In this document: in pieces, positions 20,049 through 33,008 of the stretch | Layout of the letters: every line of letters starts with the position of its first letter | How positions within the stretch are numbered: the first letter of the stretch is position 1 | Assembly (NCBI GenBank): GCA_015680685.1 | Contig: MNCI01008086.1 | Coordinates: forward strand, 1,122,679-1,186,678 | DNA length: 64,000 bases | From: Gnetum montanum | Taxonomy: Eukaryota; Streptophyta; Gnetopsida; Gnetales; Gnetaceae | Direction: 5' to 3' | Made by a program: the position numbers and the translations under genes | The notes under the pieces: generated by a model | What the model was told of the DNA's origin: nothing | The model's input: the letters and a program-made list of their open reading frames with translations, nothing else | Databases searched by the model: none

Positions 20049-21885
20049 CTTATAGCTGCAAAATAACTAAGGAAGCTTAGAGAGTAGCAGGTGTAGTAAT
20101 GATAAAGCTTTGTAGGTAGTGGGAAGCCATCTATATATCATCTAGCCATGAGCCAATTAAATGAGATCACAAGGAGCATCATATGACTAGATAGTGAGAT
20201 TGTCACAGTGTTCTTTGCTCAAAGGAACTAGGCATACACAAGATCCAATCCAAGTGCTTGAGAGGACATAGTGTTCATTTTTTGGATAAACATTTCCAAA
20301 AATTTTAGGAAATGCAATGGCTTTCTTAGTTATGTTGGAATAAGGTGAGGGGGCGACTATCTTGGTGATGTAGCAGAAAGGCTAGGAGACAATAATGGAG
20401 GTGGTGGCTAATAGGGTTATTGAAGCCTTAAATGATCCTGTGAAATTAGTACTTGACATTGCCACAATGGTAGACATTTGTGCATCTATAGGAATAGGGA
20501 GTGGTTAGATGAATGCTATCCAACACAAAGAATTGTTGGAGAGACTAGTTGGAGTTGAACAATTACTTTTGGAGGTCTTCGATCTTCTAGATGACATTAC
20601 AATAAACTAGTTATAGTTACTTTAGATAAGGAACAAACTACTAATCACTAATGCACAAATTAAGGAGGCCACTATAGCTAATCAGTGGTTTGCCATCAAA
20701 GTTGTTGAGTTACAAGTCCATCTCTCTGTCCCTATGATTCGTAGGCCTTAGCTTACTAGGGATGACGCTTTCCAATAGCTTTAATAAAGACCTCAAGAGG
20801 TAAAGAATGTAATGGAGACAATGATCTTCAATGCATTCTTGTTAGTAAACATGGCTTTTAACACTGATAAGAACCTATCATAGGTCCATAAAGAAAACTT
20901 ATTCCTCATAAAGGATAATTACTACATGCAAAATGATGAATAACAAAAGGACCAAATGGTCAACTTAATATGTCAGTAGTAGGAGTAGCTCATTAAGGTG
21001 AACTTGGATCTAAGGAGGTTGGTAGTTAAAAAATGCAATCTCTTAATAGCGCAAGTTCATGCTCTTTGCAAAAAGATTGCCATTGAGGTACTTGCTTAGA
21101 AGAATGAAGTCTTGAAATTTGAATAAGTGAAAAATCACTATAGGGACTAGGTTGGACTCCTCAAGGAGGTCAATGAAAAGGAGATTCAAATGACAAAGGA
21201 AAAGATGAACAAGGCGTTCCAGTAACTCCAACAAATAGGTGACATATGGCACCCATCTTTTATGAACTAAATGCATTTAACAAGTATAAAATTTGCCTCA
21301 AATATTTTTATATTGAAGAGATGATAGAGTACTTGAAGCTTGCTAAACTCCATTATACAAACATGGCAATGCTGATAGCAAGGAGGCCAGGCTTAGATTT
21401 GGAAAAGAAAGTTGCCAATTCCTACCTTCTTTATGAGATAGAATTTCAGCTCCACAAAGAGATAAGAAAAAATTTGGAGATAACTAATGTAGATCTTAGA
21501 CTTTTTAGGAGCAGATTCTTTGATCAATGATATGTTGCTAAGAACCTAGCATGATAGGTGAATGACTACCAAGACCTGTAGAAACTATTAAAGACATTTA
21601 ACATTAAACATAAATAATTTGCAACATGGTTTATCAACACGAAGGAAATTTTTCCTTTATTGCCATCCTTGTGGGATATTCCTACATTGACCCACATTGG
21701 TGAAGCCATGTGGACCATCTATGATTCACGTTGCAAGGAAGAAAAGATGAACGCATCACTAGATGCTTTCAAACTTCCAACATTAGCAATGACAACAACA
21801 AGTCAGCCTCAACCTTCATTAATATTTGGATGGGATGAAAGATCATTAGAGCCACATGAGCCTCGACCTCCAAGTACTATTTGAG
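20049..21885 (+). pseudogene. ORF3 (F), coiled-coil 3' ORF of a Gypsy element
   Basis: One continuous frame is visible if TAG codons are read as decayed CAG, with short shifts. It is rich in Glu/Lys/Leu/Gln heptad-like runs around 21020-21240, typical of a coiled coil. A better kept part (21246-21530) leads to a conserved DIP-x4-HIGEA-x-W end near 21680-21740 and a Pro-rich C-terminus at 21884. The same protein is encoded on the minus strand in G (54190-56510). Its place between pol and 3' LTR is where Athila-type elements carry an extra ORF. Role unknown. Confidence 0.6.
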
Positions 21886-22117
21886 AGTTCATCATGTCTT
21901 CAGCTATCTTATAGGTGCTTGTTGAAAATTTTGTAAACTATCCAATTTTGTTGTAATGGACACAATTTTTTTAATAATGTACAATCTAACACAAATTTAG
22001 TTAGGGTTAGTTAGTCAATATTCTTGTTAATAAATTTTATAATTTTCCAAATTTTGTAAGAGGCTCGATCCTAATTTTGTTCCCTTGAGGATGAGTTTTC
22101 AATTAGTCATGAGTGTA

Positions 22118-22977
22118 TGGTGAAACATCAATAAGATAGGCTACATCGATGCATGCTGGTCGAGGCAACCCCATCGATGTATTCCCATCAACACATAGGA
22201 GGACATGTTGCAGATATGTCGATGCTGACATAGTCAATGCCTATATAAATGCACTCATTCTTTGCATTTATGGCACCTTTTAGTCATAGAGTTAGCTAAA
22301 TTCTTACAGCTTCTTTCTTTCAAAGTTAAAATATTTTCCCTTTGAGTACCTGCATCGTGGATATATGACTTAGAATATTTGCATGATTAGCAATAAAATC
22401 AAGAATTCCTACATCCATTGTAGCTCTTAGATGAGTTTAATATTTTTATTTAATACTTTACTTTTCATGCATTTTACATTTATGTTCTTCAATAATTAAT
22501 GAAATTAAGCATAAACACATGAGTACAACCATTTCAAGCATAAAGTATTAATGTTTGGTAATCCTAGTAGTGGATATTAGGTACACTCAATAATAACCAC
22601 TTGGTAACCCACTAGTGTTAATACTAGTTCAAGATATGGTAAATGGAAATGTGTACTCCACGCTAGGATAGTTAGTTAATGAAATAATCAATTAGTTAGT
22701 TAATTTAATTATTATGTCATTATTCAACCATTTAGTTATTAGGAGAAAAATAATAAAATAATTATAAAAATACATATCTCATGTCTTAACCACACATAAC
22801 CATACATACAGGTTAGAGACAAGTGTGGATTAAGAAGACAATGACCTTGCAACTCCATGATTCACTATTTAAAAAGTATTGGCCACTTGGAAAACTAAGT
22901 CCATGGAATTTGATTAGATGATTAGTGAATGCTTGTGATTTTTATGACTGGGCATATGGAATATCCATTACTCATTA
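22118..22977 (+). repeat. 3' LTR of element F (860 bp)
   Basis: Starts TGGTGAAACATC and ends CTCATTA. It carries short palindromic ATCGATGC-type repeats in U3 (22140-22210) and matches the reverse of 53106-53951 to both ends. TATAAATGCA at about 22241 is a likely TATA box. Confidence 0.75.
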
Positions 22978-24679
22978 GCAACCCTCCTCAATGGTTGATT
23001 GACTAAGCCTCACATGATGTTGGGTGAAATTAACTTTAGAAGCAATCCTTAGTTACCTATTACTATTGATTTAAGTCTTGAAACCAAAAATGTAGCCACA
23101 TGAATAATCATAAGTAATGTGAGTAGGCCCTAATGATGAACCATTCATTCCACAATGCTTACCCATTATCATAACTCAAGCACAGGCACACACAATGTAG
23201 GTTAAGTCTAGAATTCAATCACACCCTTCATAATGCTTATCCGTTAATGCATAGTCTAGGCTACCTAAGGTACAATCATAGGCAAGGTGGACGAAGTGTT
23301 AGAAGCCAACATAGATGCCCCATAATGCCTACCCATTGATATTGACATACTCACAACCAAGATGTTTAGATGCTAGAAAATACATGAATTAAGATACTAG
23401 AGAGCATAGAGAGTTCATAGTATGTAAAAATGCCACAAAATAGATGAAAATGGAGATTACGAGTTGACTATTAGTTAATAATGACTCATGGCATATCATG
23501 AGAGGTAAACAATGACTTGTGGTCAGATTGTAATGAAAGCTGTGATGCTACCATGGATGGGGGTTCTAGTCACTAATCATTTCTACCTAACCACGATCCA
23601 TGGTTAGATTGTGATCTAGAACATGACCTCACCATTAGTCATGGTGGATATCACAACTCAAGGAATGTGCACCTTAGCTTGAATTTCAAGTTGTTATGAA
23701 ATTTTTGGTTTGGTCATGATTAGAAATCATAACCTTATCACATCTTGTGGTCTCTATTGGCACCTTTATCATGAGTCATGGTGGAAGAAAATGCCATGAA
23801 AGATGCGTTAGAAAATACTAGGAAAATATGAAAAGTTATAGAACTGAAACTAGAATTATGTAATAAGCATTATAGAAGTTGTAATAGCACAAAAAGTTGC
23901 ATATGCAAGGAGTTACAATAGTAATTGATAAGACATTCAAATTACAATAAGACATCAAAGCTTTGAATCGACTGCTATATCTTTGAAGGTTTGAAAGACT
24001 TGTAAAAACAAGACTAGATCTACTAAAAGCACCAAAGAAAAACTAGGAATCATCCATGAAAGATATTAATCAAAAGAAAAAAAGTAAAATAGCACAACAT
24101 AACGCTAGCTTTAAACACAAACTTAGGGTTTCTAAGTCAATATTAAAACAATAGTTCATAATAGTATATCTAACTAATATATTTTATATTAATTACAAAA
24201 GCTAGTTAAGAGTCTAGTAAATATTAGAAAGTCCATGTTCACTTAGAAAAATAAATAAAATAAAGCTTGCATAAGGTTTAGAAAAATATGATGATCTCCA
24301 AAATATCAAATTGCAAGAGCATAGAATTAGCCACCATTTTAACAACCTAGTCTTCGTAAGAAAACACTAAGAAATTAATAATTTTGAAGTATGAGCATAA
24401 AAAGATGAATAAAATTGTATTTTATAAAAAGATACTAGGATTTTCAAAAAATAAGATTAAAATAAAAATATTTATCAAAGGATTTATTAAAAGTAAGTGT
24501 AAATAAAATATTTAGTAAAGAAACCAAGTTTTATAAAACATAAGGTAAAAATAAAATAGTTATGGGATCAAATCCTTGAGAAGCATGATCAATGTAACAA
24601 AAGACATAATGGAAGTAAATACATGTGTTAATTAAACATAGCTAAACATAAAATAGGGATTAGGAATACAAGGTCTAAC
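22978..24679. other. AT-rich region, no gene seen
   Basis: No ORF or recognised element. Around 23140-23340 phrases like CATAATGCTTACCCATT recur at uneven spacing. Around 23450-23780 variants of CATGGTTAG/AATCATGACC recur on both strands. It is probably old repeat DNA. Confidence 0.5.
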
Positions 24680-25640
24680 AATATACCTCTCAAGAGTTTG
24701 AATTATTTGCTAGAATACATGAAATAATTTATTGAAAGACTCTTCCTAAGACTCCTCAAAATAATGGTCTAGTAGAAAGATTACAAAAAACTTTTAGAAA
24801 GATTGCATATATTATTATCATATTCAAACCTTGTAAAGTTTTTTTGGGTATAAGTTGCTAATACTAATTCATACATTATCAATCATTTTCTTCACATAAA
24901 CTTAGATGATGCGATACCAAAAATTATTTGGAGTGGAAGAAGATTTTATTTATCTCATCTAAAGGTCTTTGGTTGTGAAGCTTGTGTCTGGCAATAAAGT
25001 GTTGGAAAATTAGATGCCCATGTAAATAAATCATTTTCTTGGGATATGAAGATGATGATTATGATTATAAAATTTGGAATCCTATTAATAAAAAATTAAT
25101 TAGATCTCAAAATTTAATCTTTAATAAAGAGGCAATGTGTGATAAGCCTCATGAAGAAAAACGTAAAAATGATAATTATACTCATGTCCTAATATTTTTT
25201 GAAAATTCTACTAATTTTGATAGCTTGAAAAAGATTGTACTTTATCTTCCAAGTTAAGCTCTACAAATAATAAAGTTGACTGTAATTCTTTTGAAGAAGT
25301 TTTAAAGGCACTTGAGGTAAGAATATCCTCAAGAGTTTCTCAAGTAATAGCAAAATTTAAATATTATGTTTTGTACACAAATAATGGCAAATGTAATCTC
25401 TTCACCTCATGCTTCTAAATAAAGAGTTAACATGAAAGAAAAGTGTGAGGCCTTTAAAACAAATGATACTTAGGATTTGTTATCTCTTCCTCTAGAAAAA
25501 TATGCATTGACCAATAAATGATTTTTTAGATTAAAAAAAAAACAAAGGAAGAAAAGAGATAAAATGCTAGACTTCTTGTAAAAGGATTTAGTGAATGTGA
25601 TGATGGAAAATTTCAATGCTGGAAAATCAAAAGATCCCAT
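24680..25640 (+). pseudogene. Copia pol fragment: integrase C-terminal part to start of reverse transcriptase
   Basis: In shifting frames: the TPQ-NG-VER-type block (about 24755-24785), the helix around an FWG-like segment, then GYEDDDYDYKIWNP and KKLIRSQNLIFNKE (25039-25130), the classic plant Copia link from integrase to reverse transcriptase. ARLLVKGFSE-like sequence at about 25570-25600 corresponds to the start of the reverse transcriptase domain, after which similarity ends. It is the only Copia pol in the window and could come from an autonomous relative of A-D, though no direct link is visible. Confidence 0.7.
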
Positions 25641-27750
25641 GTCAGATAGTTTGACTCATAGATCCATGGGACTCAAAAAGGATCTGGAGCATCCTAAATG
25701 GTCTTGTCGATCACTTAGGAACTTAGAAAATCTATTATTAATTTATGTAATGGGAATAAACTATAATAAATGTGTATAAAATAATAATGTAGTGTAGAAT
25801 CCATGAATAGACAAGGAGAAAAATATGTCCAAATAGAAATGACTACAAATATTATATTAAATATAACTACCAGTGAATGCAAAATGGAGTTTTTGAGGAG
25901 GAATACATATCAAGTTATTTTGGAAGCCTGAGAAATTAATGTGCTTGTTGTGATCTAGTGTAAATCGTAGGGTGTTTTCTACACAACCTCTCCACTGGTT
26001 TCTCGATTTGATCTACAATGTAATAAATGTCTACTCCAAGTCTTATCCTTAGTAATTAGTGCTAAAAGAACTATGAAAAGGCTGCAAAAATATAATACAA
26101 AGCTTGGTTATTCTTTGTTAAGTTTTCTGCTATCAAATTTCTCAAAAGTTCTAAAACATTATGCTTGATTTGGTATAAATAGGCTTTTAATATGTTGTGT
26201 TGGCATCTGTTATAGTTTTGAAGTGCTAAAACCTGTTCCTAGGGCAAAGTGCAGCATGTGAGCTTAAAGCCCAAGTGCCACATGCTTCCTTACATGCTAC
26301 CCAACATGTGGACCAAGATGTATAGCATGTGAAACTAAACCCTAGATCCCACACCCTACCTTACATGTTGTCATAGTGTGTGAGATTGGAATATGTAGTG
26401 TACGAAATGAAAGGCTGTTTTTTTGTAACTTATGAAGTATTTTTTAATCCCCCACAAGTTGGAATGTAGTGTGTGGAGCATTCTTTTGGCCTTCACAAGC
26501 TGGAATGCATGGGATTTATAACGTGTGAGATGACAATCTCATTCTTTTACATTAAAACTAGCTTGAAATATTGCTAATATAAGGCTGGAAGATAGTATTT
26601 TTGATAGGAAAATAAGGTAATTATTTTTTCCTTAGATCTCTACTAAATTACAATAAAAATTTGGACTTTGGGCTTTAATTTGTAACCTGAATTTTCCTTT
26701 AGGTTTTTCATTGGCTCTTCTTTGTTGATGTTTTAAGGATTAACCAGAGAGAGATCAACAAAGAATGTGAAACACTGTGGTAGGTTTATCACCCATGCTC
26801 CCTCTCCACACTTGATTCTATAACTATCGAATCATGCCAAAAAGTTCTTACAAAGGTGAAATAAGGTCATAATAGGATGTTGAGAGTTTGGGATGTGATA
26901 ATGGCTACATTGGCTATTGGAGAATGGTCATATGGGCTAATAGAGAGTTCAAATGTTGACATTATGGCTATGGTATGGCAGTGACATGCTTGATGATTTG
27001 AAGAGTTCTTCATGCTTTACACTAGTAATTACTAGTTATTGAGTGACATTTGGAGAAATAAAAACTTAATAATAGGCTTCTTTAGCCACTTGGCTCTCTT
27101 TCTCTCTTTTTTTTCTTTTCTTTTGAGAGAGAGTTAACTTGCTCAACTTGAGGCTACATTGGCCTTTTTTCTTTCTTGGCATTTTTCCCTTTTTTATGGA
27201 AGTGAAATCTTCATTAGGTTTTATTGTCGAGGCTAAATTCTTGTTTTCTCACTGAATGACGTGTTACATTTAGTGAACTTGATTAGTAGAGCATGGTAAA
27301 GGAGATATCACATGACCATGGTGCACAAGAATCAAACATCAGTTTTTAATGTTAGCAAGATAAGAAAGACTATAGTTTAGCTACAAGGTTATGGCTTAGA
27401 AGGGGGGTAACAGAGGTGTTATGATGTAAGCACTATGAACAAGATTGAACTAGCTAATTGAATCTCATAAATTAAGATCACATGGTGACTTACCCTTGGT
27501 GATGAAGCATATCCTTGTGATGACTCTAAGCTCATCCTGCAAGCACAAATCCAACAGTACAACTAAACAAGTAAAAGAATACATATGTTTACAAAAGGTT
27601 TCATGAAGCAACAAGTGCATGTAGGCCATCATTGGTTACACTTGACAAAACATGTAAACTCTATGTCATGCTATGCAAATTCATACAAAATTTTTATTCT
27701 TTCTAAGACTCTAGAAAAGAGGCAAAGGGTTATGCAAGCTTATTTCTTAT
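25641..27750. other. Region without recognised gene
   Basis: AT-rich. I find no conserved motif except the ATGTG-rich repeat at 26220-26530 described separately and pyrimidine runs near 27090-27190. Confidence 0.5.
26220..26530 (+). repeat. Degenerate hairpin repeats related to the 39.8-41.4 kb array
   Basis: Phrases such as CATGCTACCCAACATGTGG and CATGTTGTCATAGTGTGTGAG recur and resemble units of the array at 39770-41420 (CACATGCT...AGCATGTGG). The copies are too few and diverged to give a period. Confidence 0.4.
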
Positions 27751-27771
27751 AGGTCACCAAAGTTATCAATG

Positions 27772-28340
27772 TTAATTATTCATCCAACTTGTGAATAAAA
27801 GTGATCCAAAGCTACAAACAAATGAGTCAAGATTAGATATAATATGGTTTGAGATAGCAACGGTTGACTGAGTTGGCCAATTCATTTTCAAAGGGATGGC
27901 TTCAACCCACTTTGTAAAATACTCAGTTGTGATGATGATGAAACTATGCCCTATAGAGGATTTAGGCATTACTGGTCCAACTATGTCAATTTCCCATCGC
28001 TAGAATGGCCATGTGATCTAAGTGGTGTGTAACTCAATAGGCAAATTATGTATTAAGTTGTTGTACTACTGACAAGTGTTATAGGTATTAGCCCTCTATA
28101 GGTAGTCACTTTTCATATAGAGCCAATAGTATCCTAATCATTTAATCTTTGTGACCATGGCTCTACCTCTTATATGTCCCTCACATATACCCTCATGAAC
28201 ATACTCAAGGACTATTCGAGCTTTGGTTTTATCCAAGTACATTAACAATATGCCATCATAGGACCCTTGACATAATGTATTATCACTACAATGGCATATT
28301 ATTTTGAGAGAGAGGTAGATTTTGTGGAGGTTCTCCATGC
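27772..28340 (-). pseudogene. Gypsy integrase, zinc-binding and core N-terminal part (J)
   Basis: On the minus strand 28338-28138 carries DGILL, VLEYVHEGICEGHIRGRA and GYYW-like motifs of the HHCC zinc-binding domain. A broken stretch leads to IDIVGPVMPKSS and FIIITTEYFTKWVEAIP (27969-27900), the start of the catalytic core with the first catalytic Asp. The chain is lost near 27770 before the remaining catalytic residues. Integrase joins the DNA copy to the chromosome. Confidence 0.8.
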
Positions 28341-28439
28341 ATTAGATAAAACTTAATGTTGTTAAATCACTCTCGATAGTTGTTATAGAAGTTCCTTTAG
28401 ATTTCTTTGTGATAAAAAAAGCATAATTCTATATTAAGG

Positions 28440-28780
28440 ATAACTTGCTAAACATATCTAACATTACACTTATGGCTAAGATTGTAATGACATCAACTAA
28501 GGTGTTCTTGGTTCAAAGAATATGTTGGATACCAACATTTGTAAATTGTAGCATGACTTCTATCACTTGGTTAACCACTAATTGCAAATCACCTATTACC
28601 ATTAAATGTCAATTTCATAGGTTATGAGCTACCATCATTTCCCTAATTAATCCTTCCTATTTCACTAGATTGTTAGTGCATGGAAATTAGAAATGATAAG
28701 AAAAAGCTTGGATCTCATGAGAGGGTACTATTATGATGGTGGCATCATAAGCTTCATGGATAGTTGAAGCTTCCTCAAAG
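28440..28780 (-). pseudogene. Gypsy RNase H domain (J), decayed
   Basis: Reverse-strand reading with several stops gives TNN-x3-YEGLI, then HLMVIGD-x-QLVVNQV, the second half of the plant Gypsy RNase H domain. It lies between reverse transcriptase and integrase as expected. The N-terminal part (about 28790-29300) is too decayed to delimit. Confidence 0.65.
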
Positions 28781-29299
28781 TGCATGATGGCCTCATATCC
28801 CTCAAGTATCTCATTGATAATGTTGACATACTCATCTAGGAATTTAGGATCTATTGCTATGCTATCTTTGAGTAGGGAAGTTATGAGTTGTATAGCTATA
28901 TCTTAGCATTTCATTGAGGCTTGGGAGATTTAATGTAGATTAAACTTAGTTGTTATGGCTTTTTAATGGGCTATATGGCTACTCTCATATATGTTGGTTG
29001 TTATAGCTCTTAGTACATTATCCTTACATATAATTTTGACTTAGCTCCTAAAGAGGTAGTGTCTCCACTTCTTTATAGAGAATACTAGGATTAGGTAGTG
29101 CTTCCGAACCTCATTGTATTGAGTCTCATAAGGAACCAATGCATGGCTCAAGTAGTAGATAGGCAATTCTACTCCATCATCTCATTTTTCATAGAGCAAA
29201 GAGGCTATGAAGAGTTTAAAGATTTCAAGATAGATATAGAATGTTTTATCTTTCTATGGAGGATACACAGTAGGAAATTGGACAAACTCTTCCCTAATA

Positions 29300-30000
29300 T
29301 TATTAAAAGCTTCTTGGCTTGATCAGTCCATTTACATTGAACTTTTTTCTTAAGAAAGTGTTGCATAGGTTATATCTTATTTGTGAGCCTTGAGATAGAC
29401 CTACAAATGAATTGAAATCTACCTTGTAAGCCACGTAATTCCTTAAGGTTGTTGGGTGGAGATAGATTGGTTATGGCCTTAACCTTTTCAAGATTGACAT
29501 GTATTCCTACCTCAGATATTATGAAATCAAGTATCTTCATTTTTTTAATACTAAAGACACTTTTTGGGATAAAGTCTAAGATTGTATTTGAGACATCATT
29601 GTAATACTAGGTTCAAGACATGTGCATGGTCATTGGCCATTTTGGACTTGAAAACTATATCATCAACATAATCATTAAATAACCCTAGCATGTAGTTACT
29701 AAAAATGTAGGTTATGACCCATTGATAAGTTGCTCATGCGTTCTTTAGATCAAATGGCATCATGGTATAACAAAAGATTCCTCATGGGATCATCAAGGTT
29801 ATGTATAGTTTATGCTCTAGGTTATTCTCAACTTGGTTATATTCCAAGAACCCATTCATGAAGGACAACAAGGCATGACCAACTCTAGTATCAATGAGTT
29901 GATCAATGTTAGGTAAAGGAAAATCATCTTTAATAGTATTCTTGTTTAGGTCACAAAAATTGATATAAATACAGATATTCCTATTTTTCTTAGGAACTAT
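29300..30000 (-). pseudogene. Gypsy reverse transcriptase, C-terminal part (J)
   Basis: On the minus strand from 30000: VPKKN, then a DLN-type block, DDFPLPNIDQLID, GHALLSFM-x-GF-x-YNQ (29990-29840), FCYT-x-MPF-x-LKNA (about 29780), and the catalytic YVDD box intact at 29670-29659 followed by IVFKSK. LRLYPKKC follows near 29590. Reverse transcriptase copies the element's RNA. The frame is cut at 30001 by element N and its N-terminal part continues at 38329. It has several TAG and shift defects but all fingers/palm motifs are recognisable. Confidence 0.85.
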
Positions 30001-30811
30001 TGATGAGTGATGAGATACCCTTACACTCAACCATATGAATCACAAGCATTCATGCATAATTCGGTTCATTTCCATGGATGGGACTAGTTGTGGCATCTAG
30101 ATCATTATGCTTTGATCGTAGTTCACTATCTTCCCACTTGGACTAGTGGTAGCTTTGTTAATATGGTTTAGTCCAAAGTGAGGCATATGATTTTTCTCTT
30201 TTTATGTTTTATAAATTTAATTACCTACAACAAGAATAAAAGGTAGAGGAATTCAATATCTAATTATTCTACTATCTAAGTAGCCTAACAAAAGTAACCA
30301 CCCCACTTTCTTGGACACATCCTGAACACATATAGTGCTACTAGGCTACTGAATGTTAGGCATTGCTAGGTACCAAGTACTATATATATGCTTGAAGTGG
30401 TTGTGCTTGTGTTCATTAACAATTAGAAATTAATTGCTTAATTGAAATGTAGTAAAGTAAAGTGCATTAAAAAAAATTAATCTATTCTAAGTGCTACAAG
30501 GATTATCAAAAGAGTTCATTTTTGTTTCCATCACACTGCTGTGCTCAAGTACATTAGTGTTCGAACAAAGAACTGTACACACTTAGACTTCTTCTGTAGG
30601 CACTCTAAAAATATTCTAAATTTGAAGAAAATAAATTGTAAGAGCTTCACTACTCTAACTAAAAACTATCAAAAACTATTGCCAAATCATGAGCCCAAAC
30701 ACTATATTTATAGGTTGGCATATACGTCACGACATTAGAAACCTAACATCACATCTTGACCCCAATGTTGAATACCTGACATCAAAGCTGATGAAAAAAC
30801 ATGTTTCATCA
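30001..30811 (-). repeat. LTR N1 (terminal 3' LTR, 811 bp)
   Basis: Plus strand begins TGATGAGTGATGAG and ends TTTCATCA. It shares the CATATGAATCACAAGC block, the TAACACACTTTCTTGGACACAT region and the U3 close to the 30800 end with N2 and N3. Confidence 0.85.
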
Positions 30812-32193
30812 TACCCCCATAGCTGAATGAAAACTTGTTATTGAGTGTAGAAGAGGAGGAACAAGTTCCTTACAAAATATTGGGAAGGTATGGGATTATT
30901 AACTAACATACAAACTAACTAGATGGAATAGATAGACTTTAAGTTCTCAAGTATATGGAGTTACAATTTTTACAAAATTTGGTGTACATGAGAAGAGAAG
31001 GAAACACCTTGGATAACACTAACATCCAACACCTCTTGGCAGCTAAAGAGTAAGGGAGAAGATCCAACAATCATAAATGGTCCTTGTCGTGTGGTATTGG
31101 TACATCATCCTCAGTGAAGATAGTCTTGGTTCCATTCCATGCTTCCCATTGTAATCACAACAGAGTCATGAATTAGTATGCAACATGTAACTCATAACTA
31201 TTAAATGCCTTGTCTCATTGGTGGTTACAGTTGGCTAGGTTGTGATTGTGGTAGATTGATTCTTGTAGGAGTGTTAGTGGGAAGGCTGACAAATAGGATA
31301 AAATAGATAAGTGGTCCATTAAATTTGAGAAAGTTTGACACAAGAAAATATTTGAAGAGGGTGTAAGAATTCACAGCAATAAAAAGAAAATTTTACTAAA
31401 AAATGTTATAAATATGTGCACAATTGGATGTCATTGATGGGATAAACAAAAATATTTGATTGTAAGAGTGTCTAAGGATAAAGAACTTAAGTAACCTAAC
31501 CAAAAGATATGCAAGTGGGTCCTCCCCAAAGCAGGCATAGGTCTTTTATGTCCTTACATAACTTCAAACCAAGGAGTCTGTGGGCTCCATGGATGATTAA
31601 TGGTTACAAAAGGTTAATTACAAAAACTTAGAAGAAACTACCTAAGAATTTTGACACATCAAACCAAGACATCAAACCAAAACATGAAACTAGTAGTGAG
31701 GTGAGACATGGAAAGCATAGATGGATGAGAGAGAGTAGAATGGAGTTCCTGATTAAGGTCACATGAAGTCCTTTGTGGATTTTATGGCTAAATGACTTTT
31801 ATAAGATCCATCATTAGTCCATACAAAAACCAACCTCATCTAGTGATGTTGCATCACCATTCTAAGACCAATCCATCCCCTTGAGACACAAGAGTATCCC
31901 CATAGAACAACCACCACTCCTTATTAAAGAAGGAAAGAGAAGTAAGAAGTGAGGAAGGGCCTTAGTTAGAGGGGACCTTTAGGCATGGGTAACATGTCTT
32001 TGTAGTCCCATAACTAGTGCTTGTAGCCTATTTATTTTGTCTAAGGGGTGTGATTTGAATTCTCATTATTTTTTTTTCTTTTTTCTTTGATGAGGACCAC
32101 ACCATGTAAAGACTTAATCAACTATTTTTTATTAGTTTACATGAAATAGTAAGAAATCCATGAAAACACACATGCACCTAGGAAAAAAAAGGC
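30812..32193 (-). repeat. Duplicated 3' internal region, copy 1
   Basis: Begins at the purine tract (reverse of TACCCCCATAG) and is collinear with 33009-34340. Both contain the GTCCTCCCCAAAGCAGGC block and end at CATGCACCTAGG. At the end it joins a truncated LTR rather than continuing to the minisatellite and gag. Confidence 0.75.
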
Positions 32194-33008
32194 ACAACCA
32201 CATGAATTACAAGCATTCATGCACGATCTAGTCGAATTTTATGGATGGGACTAGTTGTGGCATCTAGATCACTATGCCTTGATCACAGTTCGCTATCTTC
32301 CAACTTGGACTAGTGGTATCTTTGTCATGTATGGTTTAGTCTAGAGTGAGGCATATGATTTTTTATTATTTTATATCTTATAAGTTTAATTGCCTAAAAC
32401 AAGAATGAAAGAAAAAGTAATTTAAGATCTAATTCATCTACTACCTAGCTATCCTAACACAAATACCCATCCCACTTTCTTGGACACATGCTAAACACAT
32501 ATAGCACTGTTGGGCTACCAAATGTCAAGCGTTGCTAGGTTACCAAGTACTATATGCATGCTCAAAGTGGTCATGTTTTTCATTAATAATTGGAAATTAA
32601 TTGCTTAATTAAAATGCAGTAAAGTAAAGTGCATTAAAGGAAACATTAATCTATTCTCAGTGCTATAAGGATTGTCAAAAGAGTTCGCTTTTATTCCTAT
32701 CACACTGCTATGCTTAGGTACATCAATGTTCGAATAGAGATCTATACACACTTACACTCCTACTATGGGCACTCAGAAAATATTCTAATTCTGAAGAAAA
32801 CAAATTGTAAGAGCTTCACTACTCTAACTGAAAACTAATAAAAGACTAATGCCAAATTGTGAGCCCAAGTGCTATATTTATAGGCCAGTGTATATCCTAT
32901 GACATTAGATACTCGACATCGCATCTTGGATTCAATGTTGGATACCCAACCTTAAGGCTTCGACATCGGATACTCGATGTCAAAGCACACACAAAAACAT
33001 GATTTATC
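32194..33008 (-). repeat. LTR N2 (internal, missing about 26 terminal bases)
   Basis: Starts at CAACCACATGAATTAC, i.e. without the TGATGAGTGGCAAGG terminus of N3, and ends TTATCA. The missing end coincides with the junction to copy 1 of the duplicated region, suggesting illegitimate recombination rather than insertion. Confidence 0.75.

Larger units (their letters stand above)
20049..22977 (+). mobile_element. F: Gypsy element, 3' ORF, polypurine tract and 3' LTR
   Basis: Outermost level of the left nest. It contains ORF3, a short AT-rich 3' region, a decayed purine tract (CATGAGTGTA at about 22109-22118) and an LTR collinear with the L LTR in reverse. Its gag and pol are not in the window. 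Confidence 0.65.

Noticed and set aside
22978-24679. Possible host gene between F and the Copia fragment
   Set aside because: No open frame, splice pattern or protein motif could be found; only irregular short repeats.
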